Of a DNA stretch of 64,000 nt, positions 1-13,875 are shown one piece after another. The first letter of the stretch is position 1. Each line of letters begins with the position of its first letter. Source of the DNA: Tetrahymena thermophila SB210 (taxonomy: Eukaryota; Ciliophora; Oligohymenophorea; Hymenostomatida; Tetrahymenidae); contig NW_002476434.1 in the NCBI RefSeq assembly GCF_000189635.1, positions 558,001-622,000 on the forward strand, in the 5' to 3' direction. Below the pieces are notes generated by a model. That model saw only the letters and a list, made by a program, of their open reading frames with translations. It made no database searches and had not been told where the DNA came from. The position numbers and the translations under genes were made by a program.

Positions 1-3000
1 ATATGCGATGAGCTTTTTCTCTGTGGTAAGAAACATAATAATATAATAAGATTACTAAAATTACACGAATAATCGCGTAATACTATACATTTTCTTGAAT
101 GGCTCTTGATACATATATTAATATAGTACCATAAGTAAATAATATATTTTTAATCAAATAATTAGACCCTGTAATACCTTTTTTATAAAAAAAAATTTAA
201 TTAAAAAAAAACACACACATAAACTATTTATCTAAGTTTAACTTTACAAAATATTAATCAAACAACTACACATTTAAAGCATATCTAAATTAATTGGTAA
301 TACTGTAGGTAAGAGTGATTTTTTGATGATGATTTTTTAATTCGTAACCTTTAATTGTTTTTTGGAAATTGATGATAATTCAAGTGTAAACTTTCAGATT
401 TTCTCAGTTTTTAAATTTATTAAAAATTAAAAAAGTTTTTTTGTGGTGATTATGTTTACTAAATATTTAGAAATTTATAATACTTTCAAAGCAAATATAA
501 GATTACGAATCAGCAATCGAAGATATGAAACAATTTAAATAGCTTAGCCTTATGTATTTTCTATGTTAGAAAATTGTTCTTGTAAAAAAAATGAATTGAT
601 TGGAGTATTTTGATAAAATTTTTTTTAATTATTAGTTGAAAATATCTTGTTGAGTAAATAGCTCTTTTTTTTGAAGATATATTTTGTTTTTTTTGAAATA
701 ATCAAAAAGTAATTGAAATAAATTTGTTTATTTTGTTAGTTAATTAATTAATTAACAAACAAACTAGCTAAGTAACTTACAACTTTCAAATTTTTTTAGA
801 AGTTGAGATACTTTTTTATAAGAATAGAGCTTACACTTAAAAATTGTTTGAAAGGATATAATTAAAGTATTTTAGTAAGCATTTTATAGACAAATTTGCT
901 TTTAATTAAATTACTGATAAAATATGTTGTAATTTATTAATTAAAATAAGCATAGCTAGCTTAGGCTTTAGAACGAAATTAATCATAAATTATTTATACA
1001 TAATTTATTTCTAAATCGAAATTTGTCTCTCTTCTACGATTGATTAATATGTAAGTTATAAAGTCTAAAATTTAGCTTTTTAATATGAAATTTGCAAACT
1101 TTTTCTTGATAATTGTTAACTATCTAAATTACCTAAAATGAGGATTGAAGAAATCGTAAATCCGTATATAAACATATCAATTTAGGTTATGCTACTCATG
1201 TTAACTGCTGATTAATTTGAGTCAAAATCATACATGGACCATCCTAAAAGTGTGATATAGAAAGTGTAGTAGAATGAATATATTGTATTAAACCAGTTTC
1301 CCTTAAAATAAAGAATCAGCAACAAGAAAATTGCGATTAAAAGCATCAAGACAAAAAAAACTACATATTTTTATGTTAGTTTATTCTCTTAGAATAAATT
1401 GATAAAATCTGCTATATAGATTATAATTTATATCAGACAAATTACATAGCCTAATTACCTATACTTCTAAATACTAAACTAAAAATATTCTTCCTCCATT
1501 AGCTAATCATTAAACCTCAATAAATACTTATTAATTTCTCTAGTAGACTAATACAGTCCCTCTTCGGATTTATGGAGAGAGCTAAAAGTACCCTTTTCGG
1601 TTATTGGCATATTTTTTATATCGCTTCAATTACTTTCTTATTGGAATGAAATTTTTGCTGAAATATGTCAGCGTTTCTATTATGTATTATAATGATGATT
1701 TATTGTATTTAATAATCCAGGTTTTATCTTAAAAGATTGATCCTCTTCTTGAATCGAATTGCTAATGATCAATCTTAATCTATTCTATATTTTCTACCTA
1801 TTTAAAAATTTTATTTCTAAAATGTTTTCTGCTTATTAAATTATCTCGCAAGCGAATCGCTTTATCAACCACTTTTAATCTTTAGTTTTTCTTTGTGGCT
1901 CTTATAATGCTTTAATTGTGAATATATTAGTTTCTTATATCTTTATTCTTTTTTTGCTTATTTAATTAATATAATTCATTGATTTTTGTTTTGAGTTTGT
2001 TTTTAACAAATTGCAAAAAGCACAAAAATACATATGCAAAATTCATAATTCAATAATTCTGCATATCATTTTATTATGCAATTAATCATTAATCCATATA
2101 ATTTTTTAGATTATATATTTTATAAATCTCACATAATGTTTTGTAAATCAATAACTATTTCGCTTCACTTATCATTCACAATCATCAGACTTTTTTTCTT
2201 TCTTCTTTTTCTTTGATATAGGTTTATTTTTTTTGAATTGAACTATCTTTTTTGAGTTTACTACCTAATATATATTCATTAAGCAAAAGAAAATTTGAAA
2301 GAAAACTAACCAATAACTGTTTTTTGTCTTACATAAATATCAAATCTATTTTTGATTTCTTAATTTTTATTAAAAGTCCTTAAAATCATCATCCAAAATT
2401 TATATTTTTTTCGATATTTTCTATAAAAATACAAAATTTTGTTTATTTAAACAGCTAATTTATTATGATATAATATTACAACTTTTTCTTTAAAATCTAT
2501 GTAGATTACACTAAAAATACCAATTAGCAGCTTAAAAATAATCTAAAAATAGAATAAATATCCTTTTTCTTAATATTATTATCATTGAATTTGTTTATTT
2601 TATAAATACATGTATAATTTTTTTTCAATATTTCTGTTAAGGATAAAAATGGAAATACAATATCTAAAGTTTATCAGAATTTTATCATTTTAGATACTAT
2701 CTCATTTATATTAACAGCTAATTTATTATGAAATAATATGAATACTTTTTCTTAAAAAAAATATATATATTACACTAAAAATACCAATTAGCAGCTTAAA
2801 AATAATCTAAAAATAGATTAAAAATCCTTTTTCTTAATACTATCATTAAATTTATTTATTTTTTAAATACATGTATTATTTTTTTTTCAATATTTCTGAT
2901 AAGGATAAAAATGGAAATAGAATATCTAAATTTTATCAGAATTTTATCATTTTAGATACTATCTCAAAAAAAAATATTGTAAGTATATTTACTTTGTTAC

Positions 3001-6000
3001 ATTTATATAAATCATTAAACAAAACACTGAAGTCAATGGTAGAAGATATAGGAAAATAAAAATTTTAATATTTATTATTATTTATATTCTTTTATTAAAT
3101 TGAGTTATTATAAAACATCAAAATCATTAATGTAAGGTATATAAAATAAAATCTAATTTTAATGAATTATTTATTATATTTATAAATAATATATCAAATT
3201 TTCAATTTACTCAAAGATTTATTGATAAATATCAGATAAAATATAAAAAACCTCATATAATTTTTAATTTTATGTTACTATAAAACTTTGATTTTTTTAG
3301 CTTACAAACATATTTTTAATTTCTGATATAAAGCATTGAAAATATATCTTAATTTAAATTAATTTATTTAGCTGCAATAAATAATCTGGCAAGAAAACAA
3401 ATTCTCAAATCAAATATCTTTCCAAAAAATTTGTTATTTCTTTTCTAAAAATTAAAATATATTACTTTTCAAGAAGTAAAAATGTTATAATTTAAATCCT
3501 CAGAATTAAACTTAAAATAAAAAGAAATAATGAATTTGTTTAAATAAAAACAAACAAACAAATAAATATTTATACTTCTTTATTTAGGAAATAAAACAAA
3601 ATTAGAACTTAATTTAAATATTATTTGTTATTCAAATGAAAGATTTAAGTAAAATTCACAATTAGAAAAGTGCTTCTTAAAAAATCACAAATACATATTA
3701 TTTAAGTTATCATATAAACAAAAAAATTATGAAAATAGGTAAAAGTGTTTAAAATAAAAATGGTTGATTAAACTTTGAGTATTTAAAAATATTTATTTGT
3801 ATTTTATTTGTCAAAAAAAATTAAATAGAGTACTTAATATTTTATACTTAAAATATTAAATATGTAAACATTGTTAAAAACAGTAATAACTTTAAATTAA
3901 TTATTGGCTTTTTTAAAACAATTTTATTGTATTAATTACAAAAAGTAGTTAATTTTTATAAAAATTATTATTAGCTATTTTATACAAAAATATTAGAAAT
4001 TTATTTTTTAATTATTAATTAAATTCCTCAAAACTCTCAAGCAATTATATTAAACATGTGAATATAATAATAGATTTAAATCAATAAAACAATTTATTTT
4101 TGATTAAAGATTGATTTTATTTAAATAATTTTCATTTTATCCAAATTGAAGTTCTTAATACATGTTAATTTTAAGGATCTTAAAAATTTTTAGAAATTTT
4201 ATGAATTAGATAAATATGATAAAATTTTTAAAGTATTTTGAATCTTATTGATTTTATTATTTATCGATTATAAAAACAAATTTAATAATCTATTAATTAA
4301 TTTCTGTTAATTTATTAAATTATAATATTAAAAATTAGTTTTTATTTCTATAAAAATGCTTAAAATATTAAATTTTGTTTATTTAGCATTTATTTGAAAA
4401 ATTGTTAAAATTTTAAATAATTAAAGAATAAATAATATTTATCTAATTGTTTTTTGAATTTTAGCTTTAAAGGTGATATTGACTTAACTATTAAATCTTA
4501 TATTATAATAAACTATAAATAGAGTTATTTAAATAGGCATTGAACCGTATTTTCTGACAAATTCATCATTAATTTATATAAAAAATATTTCAATTTTTAA
4601 AAATACTTTTTAAATTTATATAATTAAAAAAATCAAAATAATATTTTATATTAAAATACTTAATTTCATCTAAAGATTAATAAATAAAATTTTTAGTAAA
4701 AAATTATGCTTATTTAAACTCTTCCATGTTTTTATATTTATATTTATTTGCTTATAAACTAAAAAAATTAAATAAAGCTAAATTTAATATCTTTTATACA
4801 ACTTAGCCATTTAAAAAATCCATTTTGCAAAATCTTGAAATAGAGTTTTTATTAACTGAAAAAATGAATACGTTTGATTAGTTTACTTTTTAATTGATTA
4901 AAAGTTGATTAAATTTTTACAATGATTTAACTTATTTGTTTGAAATTTGAAAATAAATTTTTGTGTTGAGTTTTTTTTAGCTAAATAAAAAGGGTATTTA
5001 TCTATCTATTACTTTGTGATATAGAAAAGTAAGTAATTTGATTAATTGAAATTCAAGCACATATTAAATTGAAATATTAAGACAAAAATTAGGTGAACAT
5101 AAATAATATAGATCAAGTACGCTGACTGTTTTTTTAAAGATTTTCTTACAACTATAAATAGATAAATAAATTAAGAGTACTTGAATTAGTTTTTTATTTA
5201 TCATTTTACACTTTCTAAATCTCCGAAAATTTAACTGATATTCAAAAAACAACAAGATAGTATTTTATAAAGTGGTAGCAATTTAATTTTAAATAGAATA
5301 TTATATGATGACTTTATCTATTTTAAAAGGTTTTAATAGGATTATTATAATAATATTATCTATTATACAGAATTTTTAAAAGTCATTTTGTAAACGATAA
5401 CCATAAATTGCAGATGAAATTTATTTTAAAATATTAAAAAATAATAAATTTGTAAGAGATTTTAGTATTTAAAATGTGAATTTGTATTTATAAAATTGTT
5501 AAAATTAATAAATTTTTTAAAATGATATTATGGTGGAATGTTGGTTTTTAGTTTTTAACTCAGAACAAAGAACAAAAATGACGTTTAGATTGATGAAAAT
5601 TAGATAGTTATGATCGAAAAAGGTATAATCAAACGGATGATGTTGATTGACTTGTATAGGGGATGAAAATGACTTAACTTTAATAATACGAAAAATATAA
5701 TCATAGCGGCTTAAAAAAACAGGTCATTACTGATCTTTATAATTTTTTCCAGTTTTGTAAGATATAATACAATATTGTAAGGCAGTAAATTTTTTGAAAT
5801 TATAAGAATCAAATAACACGATGTTTGTAACAAATCATAGAAAAATAAATTATTTATTTTTTGCCCACCTCAGTAAACACTATTTTTATATAATAAAATG
5901 TAGAGATTACACAGTTTTTAGCCAAATAAATAAAGACTGTATATATTATCTTACCCCACTTTAAAGTCGATATCATTTTTATTAAATATATCTAAATAAA

Positions 6001-6523
6001 ACGATAAACTTGTGATGTCAAATAATTTTGAAGTAATAGTGAACAAAAATAAGGTGAAAATGGAATAAAATTGATTAAATGAAGTTGAATAAAATATTAA
6101 TTTTATTATAAAGTAGGTGGTGGGTACTGATATATATTAATTATAAAATTAATAAATGAGTTATAAATAAATTATTTATTTATATAAGTATATTTTTAAT
6201 ATAATTTATATTTAAATATAAAGTAGTTAGTTAGTGAGTTAGCCATTTTCTTCTAATTATATATATAATTCTTGTAGACCTTTCATATTAGCAAATCATA
6301 AAATTATTGATTTTCAATCATGTAAAATATATGGTAATTATTAATCGAATAGTCAGTCGCTCATTTTAAAGAATTAATTTAATTTAAAGAAGGTCTTCTC
6401 ATATTATTAAGTATTGAAATCGATTTTGAATGTTTTTTAATATATTTTTGAAGTTTATTAATTAATTAGTTGTTATATTTTTTTTCAAAATTTGTTAATA
6501 ATTTGTTATTTTAGTTTGTTTTT
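1..6523. other. Gene-poor AT-rich stretch
   Basis: No gene here can be supported. The stretch is mostly A/T with homopolymer runs. A slightly GC-richer patch lies at about 1550-1680, inside a TGA-free plus-strand frame 1138-1695 (185 codons from an ATG). Its residue composition is only weakly protein-like, and the opposite strand is also open there, so I do not call it. The tandem repeat at 2451-2966 is listed separately. The rest shows no RNA gene or domain signal that I can recognise. Confidence 0.6.
2451..2966. repeat. Two-copy direct tandem repeat, unit about 262 bp
   Basis: Two adjacent head-to-tail copies, about 2451-2712 and 2713-2966. Both begin with CAGCTAATTTATTATGA, share CACTAAAAATACCAATTAGC in the middle, and end with TTTTAGATACTATCTCA. 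By eye they differ by scattered substitutions and short indels. They contain no coding signal that I trust. This is a local duplication in non-coding DNA, old enough to have diverged. Confidence 0.9.
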
Positions 6524-8004
6524 TCAACTGTGTATTTGTCTTTCCTTTTGTTGTTTGACGAAATGGGTGATTGTGTCAAAAGCTTTGTTATTCTTTTCTA
6601 ACCAACGTTGGGTGTATTGCATAACTTTTTTCATTTTCAAACAATTACCACTTTCTCCATCAAAAGCAAAATCTTCAATCATAATGTATTAGAAATATTA
6701 GTCTTTATTTTAGCACTCAATAGTTTTAACCATACGCTCATAGCATCTATTGTATTATACTTGACTATGATTGCTTTAGAATACTCTAATAAAATTATCA
6801 ATTTCACGTTGGGTTGCTTCTCCTTCTAAATCTATAAGAGGCAATTCCTTAAGTGTATAGCAATTAACCTATATTATGTTAAAATAAATTGATTAAATTT
6901 TGTTCAAAATAAAAAAGTAAAATATTTTATCAGAGAAAGACTCATTTTTTCTTAAAATAGGTTAAATTTAGATGTAAATTGTATTGATGTTTAAAAATAG
7001 ATTCTTTAAAAATTTTTGGTGGGATTTTTATTTTATTTTTTCTTATTCTACTTGAAATAAATTGTATAAAAATCTAATTGCATTTGACTTAACTTTTAAC
7101 CCATTTTGTAAAGAAACTCTTTCAAAAAGAAAAATAAAAGATATTAAGAAATTATTAATATCTAATGACCTTGTTTAAGATTTTAAATTAATTTAGAGAT
7201 AATATAAGCGTTTATTTTTGTTGGTTTGTAATGAAAAATAATAGGATTTCTATGTGGAATGAATGGATAAACAAAATGCAGAATTTAAATGGTCTGATAA
7301 CGTATGGTTTGTTATTACATCAATATTCATTTAATTTAGATAGAAAAATATGATTTTTATAAATCCAATTGTACTTTTTTAATTATGAATAATTCATCAC
7401 TCAGTGACATCACGCATAAAGGATGGCGCAAATATCAGCTTTTCTCAGAAAATTTCTCAAATTAATTATAATTTTGCAATCAGTTTAAAAAATATTTGGA
7501 ATAAGTTGATTTGGGTGATGCAATAAATACGCGCATAGTTAAATTTAAAATTTCATTTAATATTTTAAAGAAAATATTAAGTTTGTTTTGGCAAAGTAAA
7601 GTAGTATAGGTTTAATATGTCACTTATTTTTGCAGAATATTAGATTATATTTGCATGATATGGTTTTTTGATATTAATAGGATTTAAAATCATCATTTGA
7701 TGAATTAATTCTTTAAACAGTAAAAAATTAAGCAAAAAGACCACATTTTGAAAATAAAATCAATGATAGGAATAAGAAAAAATAAACAAGTGTCTTTTCT
7801 CTAAATATTTAATTGATGACAAAAGAATGATTTTTTTACCTTATTGCAGTCTTTGTTGTATTGTCTGATAAAGTGATTGTATCTCTCAATAGGATTTGAA
7901 CTCACAATTTCGACTTCATCAGAGCTTGATCTATCACGAACTATTTTACTAGGATTAGCAGTGACGATAACTCTAGAACCTCTACGACCTCTAACTGTTG
8001 ACAT
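6524..8004 (-). CDS. Two-exon gene of unknown function (169 aa)
   Basis: I do not recognise this protein. Exon 1 is 8004..7840 (55 codons) and starts with ATG and a basic, Arg/Ser-rich N-terminus (MSTVRGRRGSR...). It ends at AAG|GTAAAA in phase 0. Exon 2 is 6868..6524, preceded by ATATAG, and begins in phase 0 with VNCYTLKELPLIDLEGE. It ends at TGA with 115 codons including the stop, several TAA/TAG read as Gln. Exon 2 is rich in Glu and Asp, unlike the surrounding translated DNA, which is the main reason to accept it. It has several Cys and a helical, charged C-terminus, with no signal peptide or membrane segment. The intron is 971 nt, unusually long for this window, so a further small exon inside it cannot be excluded. 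The spliced frame closes exactly (510 nt). I infer a nuclear or cytosolic protein only from the basic N-terminus. Confidence 0.7.
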
Positions 8005-11000
8005 TTTGTATGAATTTATAGTTTTTTAATATTTCAAGAGTATAGGCAATGTTTAGATTTGATATTTCCTTGACAAAGAGTACGATGCAGCAATAAATAA
8101 ACAAGTATTGATCTTGGTTGCCGTATGTATGCGAGATATATTTGATCTTTATCTTTTTTATAGTTATTTGTTTGTTATTATTATTTTTATTAATTATTAT
8201 TTAATTTTTTGTTTAGTGAGATTTGACTCCTTTATAGATTATATGAGATTGCTAATAAAAATTCCCTTACCCTCTACTTGATAAAAATAAGTTCATCCAA
8301 TTAAATAAATATGTGATTCTGCTTTGTAGTACTTTTAATTACATCATAAGTGATTTCTTATTATCCATTACGAAATCACAAAAATTAAAAAAGTATTGTA
8401 TGCAAATCAATCAAAAATATATAGCAATAGGAAGAGCTATTGATAAAATATTAAATTTTTTTCTTTAATTTTAAATTTTTTGCATTCATTTTATTATCCG
8501 GAATATTTGCCTCTCTCTAAAAGTTGCAAGCCAAATTGTTACATAATAGTACAGAGCAGCATTTAAGAAGTGAACCAAATTTATTGAATAGACTTATGTG
8601 CATAAAATATGATAAATAAAACATTCCATCATTACTATAGACATAATTTATTTAAATAGAAAAAACAATATTTTATAATGATGAGATAAAAACTTTACAA
8701 TATTGTCAGTATTGCGTATTAAATGCTATATAATTAATAGTTGAAACACATTAAGTCAATTAATTAATTAATCAATTGTATTTGTAAATTTTATTACTTT
8801 CAAATTTTGATTAGTAAACAGTTTTTGTTATATATATTTATTTATTCTCAACTCTTAATAAATTCCATTAACTTTAACCAATTATTCAATTTATCTCAAT
8901 CAAGCTGGTTTTTATTTTTAGTCCTTGATTCTTCATTTATTTTAATTATTGAAGAGCTACTCTTCCCCTTAACTTAAAAATAAATGTATTCCTGCTCAAA
9001 GGAATTATTAAAAAATAAAGTATGAATGTTAAAATGTCACATTTAAAAAATCTCTTTTTTGAAAGTTGATTTTATAATAATTGCAAGAAGAGTAAAAGCT
9101 TTTTTAGAAAATATTCCTTTCTATTTTTATTTTGGGTAAATTTTTTTGATTAGTCAACAACAAATAAATCTATATAAGATGATTTATTTAGAAATTCTAA
9201 CTCTTAAAAATTAAAATTTTTCTTCAGAAATATAAAAAAATAAAAGCAATGTAAATAATAAGTTGAATTGATATTATATTTATATTTTTATGTATGATTT
9301 TTTTTATTAAATACTTTACTATTGTATGAATGCATGAATAACTTTAATTAGGTGACTAAGTTCAAGTTGAATAATTATATATTTGTGTATTTATGTTTTT
9401 AACTTAAGCGTTTGGTGAAATTAGTACTGTATGCTTTTACTACCTTTAATTGTTATCGAATTAAATTATCTTTCAAGCATTTTATTTAGTTAAGGTGATA
9501 AATAACAGTTTAATTTAAGGTAAGTATCTTACAGATTTTTATACCCAAAGTAATTTTATTTATTTAAATTTAACTTAATTAAATATTTGGCCAAAATAAT
9601 TGTGATTTTAAGACTAATTTAACTCATTTTTAACTTGGTTAAAAGTGTCTAATTAAATAGGAGTATAGGTATTTAATGGAAAAGCCGTCAATCAATATTT
9701 AAGAAATAAAAAAATATATATAAATTAATTAGATTAACTTTAAATATTAACTCTTCAGCCAAAAAAATGTATTTAATAAATACAAAGTTTAAAAATAGAA
9801 AAAAAAACAATAAAATAAAACAAATCTATTTTCATTCTCTTTTAAAATATTCTTATAGAGGAAGTAAATATATATCAGAAAAAAGTAGAATTTTATAAAT
9901 TCTATTTAAAACTTTGTAAATTAATTTAGTATTATTACAGTAGATTATATTAAATAGTGTATCATTAATTAAATACTATTATCCTATAACAAAAAATGCT
10001 CATTAAAGAAATCAAATAAAAGTTTCTGAATTAATTCCCAGTCAAAAAAACCAATTTAAAATGAATTAATTTATAATTAGAAGCCAGCTATTATAAAATT
10101 ATAAATTAAATGTTTATAATAATTATAAAGAAAGAGAATTAATTAGCTGTTTATTTATAAATTAAATAGTATGAAATTTTTATACAAATAATAAATAATG
10201 ATGTCATTTTTTTTAAGCAATGAAAAAGACATTAGTTATTTATACAATTTGATTGTAATTTTCATCAATAAATCAATCACTCTTTTTAAAGGGATTTAAT
10301 AGTTATTTAGTATATCTGTTAGCTATTACTTTCTTCCTATACCAATTTTGTAGAACCTCTTTAAATTTTTTTTTGAATGTATTTTTTTATATATGGTAAA
10401 TGCTTGCAAGTCAAAAATAAATATTACGTGACAAGAAGATTTCAGTCATTGAAAAATGACTTTTAATCAAATAAATACTAAAATACAAAGAATTTTAAAT
10501 CACAGGGTTTATAGATGGTGCAAACAGCTTTGTTTCTTAGTTATTTATATTTTAAATACCTGAATCAGACTATCATTTAATTAATTTTATAGATCTAATT
10601 CTTATCAAAAAATTTGAGCATTAAGATACTAATAGAATACTATGAATTTAAATAAATATTTTTCATTGATTTTTTAAATAAAGAGTGACTCGGCCATATT
10701 CTTTCACTACTATTGCAGGATAATACCTCCTGCAAATAGCTCTTTCAAATAATTTTTTTTAATTTAATAGTAAAATTAAATATTATACTTTTAAATTTCA
10801 AAATGTATATTTTACATAACATAAACTGTAAATGTGCTTGTTTTATTTGTGAATCTTAAGCAATAAAAGTAAGATTTGGTTGACTTAGATCTGCTTTGCT
10901 TCTTGCTTTCTTTACAAAATTTATATTTGCTCTGTTGCAAACTGATTGATTAAAAAACAAAAAATTAATTCAATAAAAAGTTAAGTCTGTTTAATGAAAT

Positions 11001-13020
11001 TTATTTATTTATTGTTTTAATTAAATGGAAAGAAAAAAAAGTTTAGAATTAGACTTGATTAATTCCAATTGTTGAATAAGCAAGATAATTGCAGTTGATT
11101 GGAATAAAATGAAAAAAATATAAACTGTCTATATCTTAAACAAAATCAGTGGTAGTGTGAGATATTGTAAGATTAGATAATAGAAGGTAACAAAATATTA
11201 TATTAATAGAAAAATTGTATTTTTAGTATGCACTATGAATTGAATACGTCAGATAATTATTATTATAATTATGCTTTTATAATTAATTTAACACAGTTTA
11301 TATTATTTATTCTTACATAAATAATAATTTGATTGAATCTACTATTAATCTAATCTTAAAAATCTATTCAAATACATCAAAAATACATACTTACTATTTA
11401 TAGTTCAGGTTTATATTTTAAATATTTATTTTAAAATATTTTATGAAATTTATTTATTTAACTTAAAAAAATAGGATTTTTTTCATTTATTGTGAATTAA
11501 ATCCTTGCGAAAAGTATTAAATTTTTAAAATGTTTGATTACATTTTTTATTATTTAACTAAGATAAAATCTTAAATAATTTATAAAAAAAAATAATAAGT
11601 ATTTCATTTTACTTAAAAGATCTGCTGAAACTAAATGGAATTTTAATTATTGTGATTAATAATTTAAAGAATTTATATAATTTTAATACTATAAAATAGC
11701 AATAAATTATAAAATTATAAATAAATAAGTAATATACTTATTATACTTGACTACTAATAATAAAAATTCTACTAATTTTAACATATTCATTTTAAATTCC
11801 GTTATTTATTAAAAAAGAATAATTTATTATTTATTTTATCAAATAGCCATAATTCAAATAATCTGCATTAACAATATTTTTAAGTCTTTAATAATTTTTT
11901 AATTTAAAGTTTGTTGATGTAAATATCATATTTTTCCTCATTTATTTAATTAAATTCTAATTAGAATAAAATTTTATTAATACTGATAGTAGAAGCAAAT
12001 AAATAAATCTTTAAATTATTTCAAAAAACTAAATTTATAATCTTGAATTAATTTTTAAGATATTTGAATATCTAAAAATCTAATTACCTTGATAAATATT
12101 ATTCAATAATTTTAATTATTTGGTGCGCTTCAATTTATGGTTTTAAATAATTTAAATTTAATCAATCAATTTACTTTTTATTTTAAAGTCAATCTAGCCA
12201 TTTCTTAAAAGAAAGAAATTATTATTTTCTCTTATTAATTTTAATCTAAGATATGCAAAAATCAATATAATTAATTATCCTTCATCTACAAATTTTAAGT
12301 TAATTATTTAAAAATTTTCTTAAATATTAAACAATAACGTTTTTTAAATAGCTTAAATAGTAATTTATATTTTTAATTAATTAATTAAATGAAAGAATTA
12401 CTTTTATTTCTTATCCAATTAAATTATTTGTGTGGTAATTAATACTCTTAATAGGATTAACTTTTTAGAAATATTAATTTGTATTGGAAAAAAATAATTA
12501 TTAAATTAATAAGGATTTTAAATGAATTTATTGAAATTGATATTATCCTTACATATTTTAAGTATATAATAAACATATGTAAGTAGGTTTTTTAATTAAT
12601 AAACATTTCTAATTTTAAGAAAAAAGAATAGATATTCTCGAATTAATTATCGAGTTTAATAGTATGACAATTTATTTTTTTTAGCCGTCAAAAGTAGTAT
12701 ATTATTTAATTGAATTTCGAATGCCAAATTATTTATAGACTATGTTGGAATCAATTGAAAAGTATTTTGATGCTTGAATCGTTTTCTTTACTTTAAATTG
12801 TTTATAAAAATTAAATTTGGAATTTTATTTTTCATTGGCTATTTACTAAGCCAAATATTCATAGTATTTATATTATTAAGTTAATAAGAATACCATTCAT
12901 TAGTTTTATTTTTAGGGATTCAACTAAGATTAATTAGAATTAATTTCAAGAAAAATATCACAATTAATTTACTTAAAAAAGGAGATACGAATTCAAACTT
13001 TATTAACTTCAAAAACAGAA
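8005..13020. other. Gene-poor intergenic stretch
   Basis: About 5 kb upstream of the minus-strand gene at 6524-8004 and upstream of the scramblase-like gene. No supported coding region. It holds long A/T runs, TTAATTAATTAA-type repeats near 8760 and 12380, and one GC-richer hairpin at 10713-10735. A short minus-strand open segment overlaps that hairpin but has no start or splice context. Confidence 0.6.
10713..10735. other. Short perfect inverted repeat
   Basis: TTGCAGGA and TCCTGCAA form an 8-bp perfect stem around the 7-nt loop TAATACC. The arms are half G/C in DNA that is mostly A/T around them. No tRNA or snRNA features are visible beside it. It could be a structured RNA element, a protein-binding palindrome or chance. 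Confidence 0.5.
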
Positions 13021-13875
13021 ATGTATTCAATGCAATAATAATTAATAACTCCTCACTAAGTTATTATGTAGCCTGCACCTTTAATTGTTCCTATTACTCC
13101 AATATCTATGTAAATGAATCCAACAATGTAATAGATGATGCAGTACAATAGTCAGTAACACTTAAACAATTACTAATAATCTACACCTGAGCAAAAGGCA
13201 CATTAAATAAACAAAGGAAACTAATCAATGACTATTGAAAGAGAGGAATAGTGTATGTAATTGTTCTGGGATTTTAGAACAGTAACTTATAAATCTCATT
13301 TAGGTGAGCATTCACTAAATCGTTACCAATTAAATTGTTTGAATCTTCTTTTTGTCTTTCCTCTTAAAATTTGCTTTTGCTCCTATAGAATTCCTAATGC
13401 TGTTGAAAATTAATTTGAAGCTTCTAACTAACCCCGTTTGGTTATAGCAGGACCAAGCTGTGGCTATCTCACTATAGGTGAAGATGTTCTTGGGTATTAC
13501 TAGCTTGAGAATCCAAGTCTTCTTTGTTAGTGCCTATGTGGTGAAACGCCCATAGTACATATTACTAATGCTGTCACTTAAGAAAAGTCTATTTTGAAAA
13601 CAGAAACAAGCTGCGTTAGTTCTTGCTTAGAATGCTGTCTCCCTTGCTTTGCTTTATCTAGAAATTTTGTAGATGAAAAAGGTAAAACTTCCACCTATAG
13701 CAGATCTTTTTGTTAGGCTATCTTTAACTGTCTTACACTTAACTCTAAATTTTACAACTAAGTTAACTTTAATTACAATAACAGTGATAGTGAAATGAGT
13801 AAACTACTCTAATATGGAGCCTTTATTTTCTTTCAAGAATATTCTAATAACTTTAAAGGATGTTTAATATGTTGA
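13021..13875 (+). CDS. Phospholipid scramblase-like protein
   Basis: Probably a membrane-associated scramblase-family protein, which in other eukaryotes moves phospholipids between bilayer leaflets. Read straight through, the frame is 284 residues ending at TGA. The N-terminal 75 or so residues are Gln/Pro/Met-rich, like the proline-rich tail of scramblases. The middle has Cys clusters (CQCLC, CVSSC, CCLPC) followed by a segment like the family core (LGYYQL... then ILKTETSC). The C-terminus has an acidic loop and hydrophobic helix (DSEMSKLLQYGAFIFFQEY) that resembles the family's calcium-site and membrane-helix end. One GT-AG intron of 132 nt may be removed (13257..13388, GTAATT to CTATAG). 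It is a multiple of three and has no in-frame TGA, so frame cannot decide; splicing would give 240 residues. The ATG at 13021 is the first in frame with this composition. The family assignment rests on pattern memory, not a search. Confidence 0.65.
13257..13388 (+). other. Possible in-frame intron of scramblase-like gene
   Basis: It starts GTAATTG and ends in a pyrimidine-rich run closing with CTCCTATAG. Length 132 nt keeps the frame, and the translated insert is hydrophobic and Cys-bearing but unlike the flanking protein. Splicing would join EEQC to IPNAVENQFE. A stronger-looking donor GTGAGC at 13304 would shift the frame and is disfavoured. Confidence 0.45.

Noticed and set aside
1138-1695. 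185-codon TGA-free frame from an ATG, plus strand
   Set aside because: Acidic and Gly content only slightly above chance, the minus strand is open too, and no motif is seen. Long TGA-free frames are expected in such AT-rich DNA.
7890-7912. tRNA B-box-like GGATTTGAACTC on the plus strand
   Set aside because: Lies inside exon 1 of the minus-strand gene, with no A box or cloverleaf around it.
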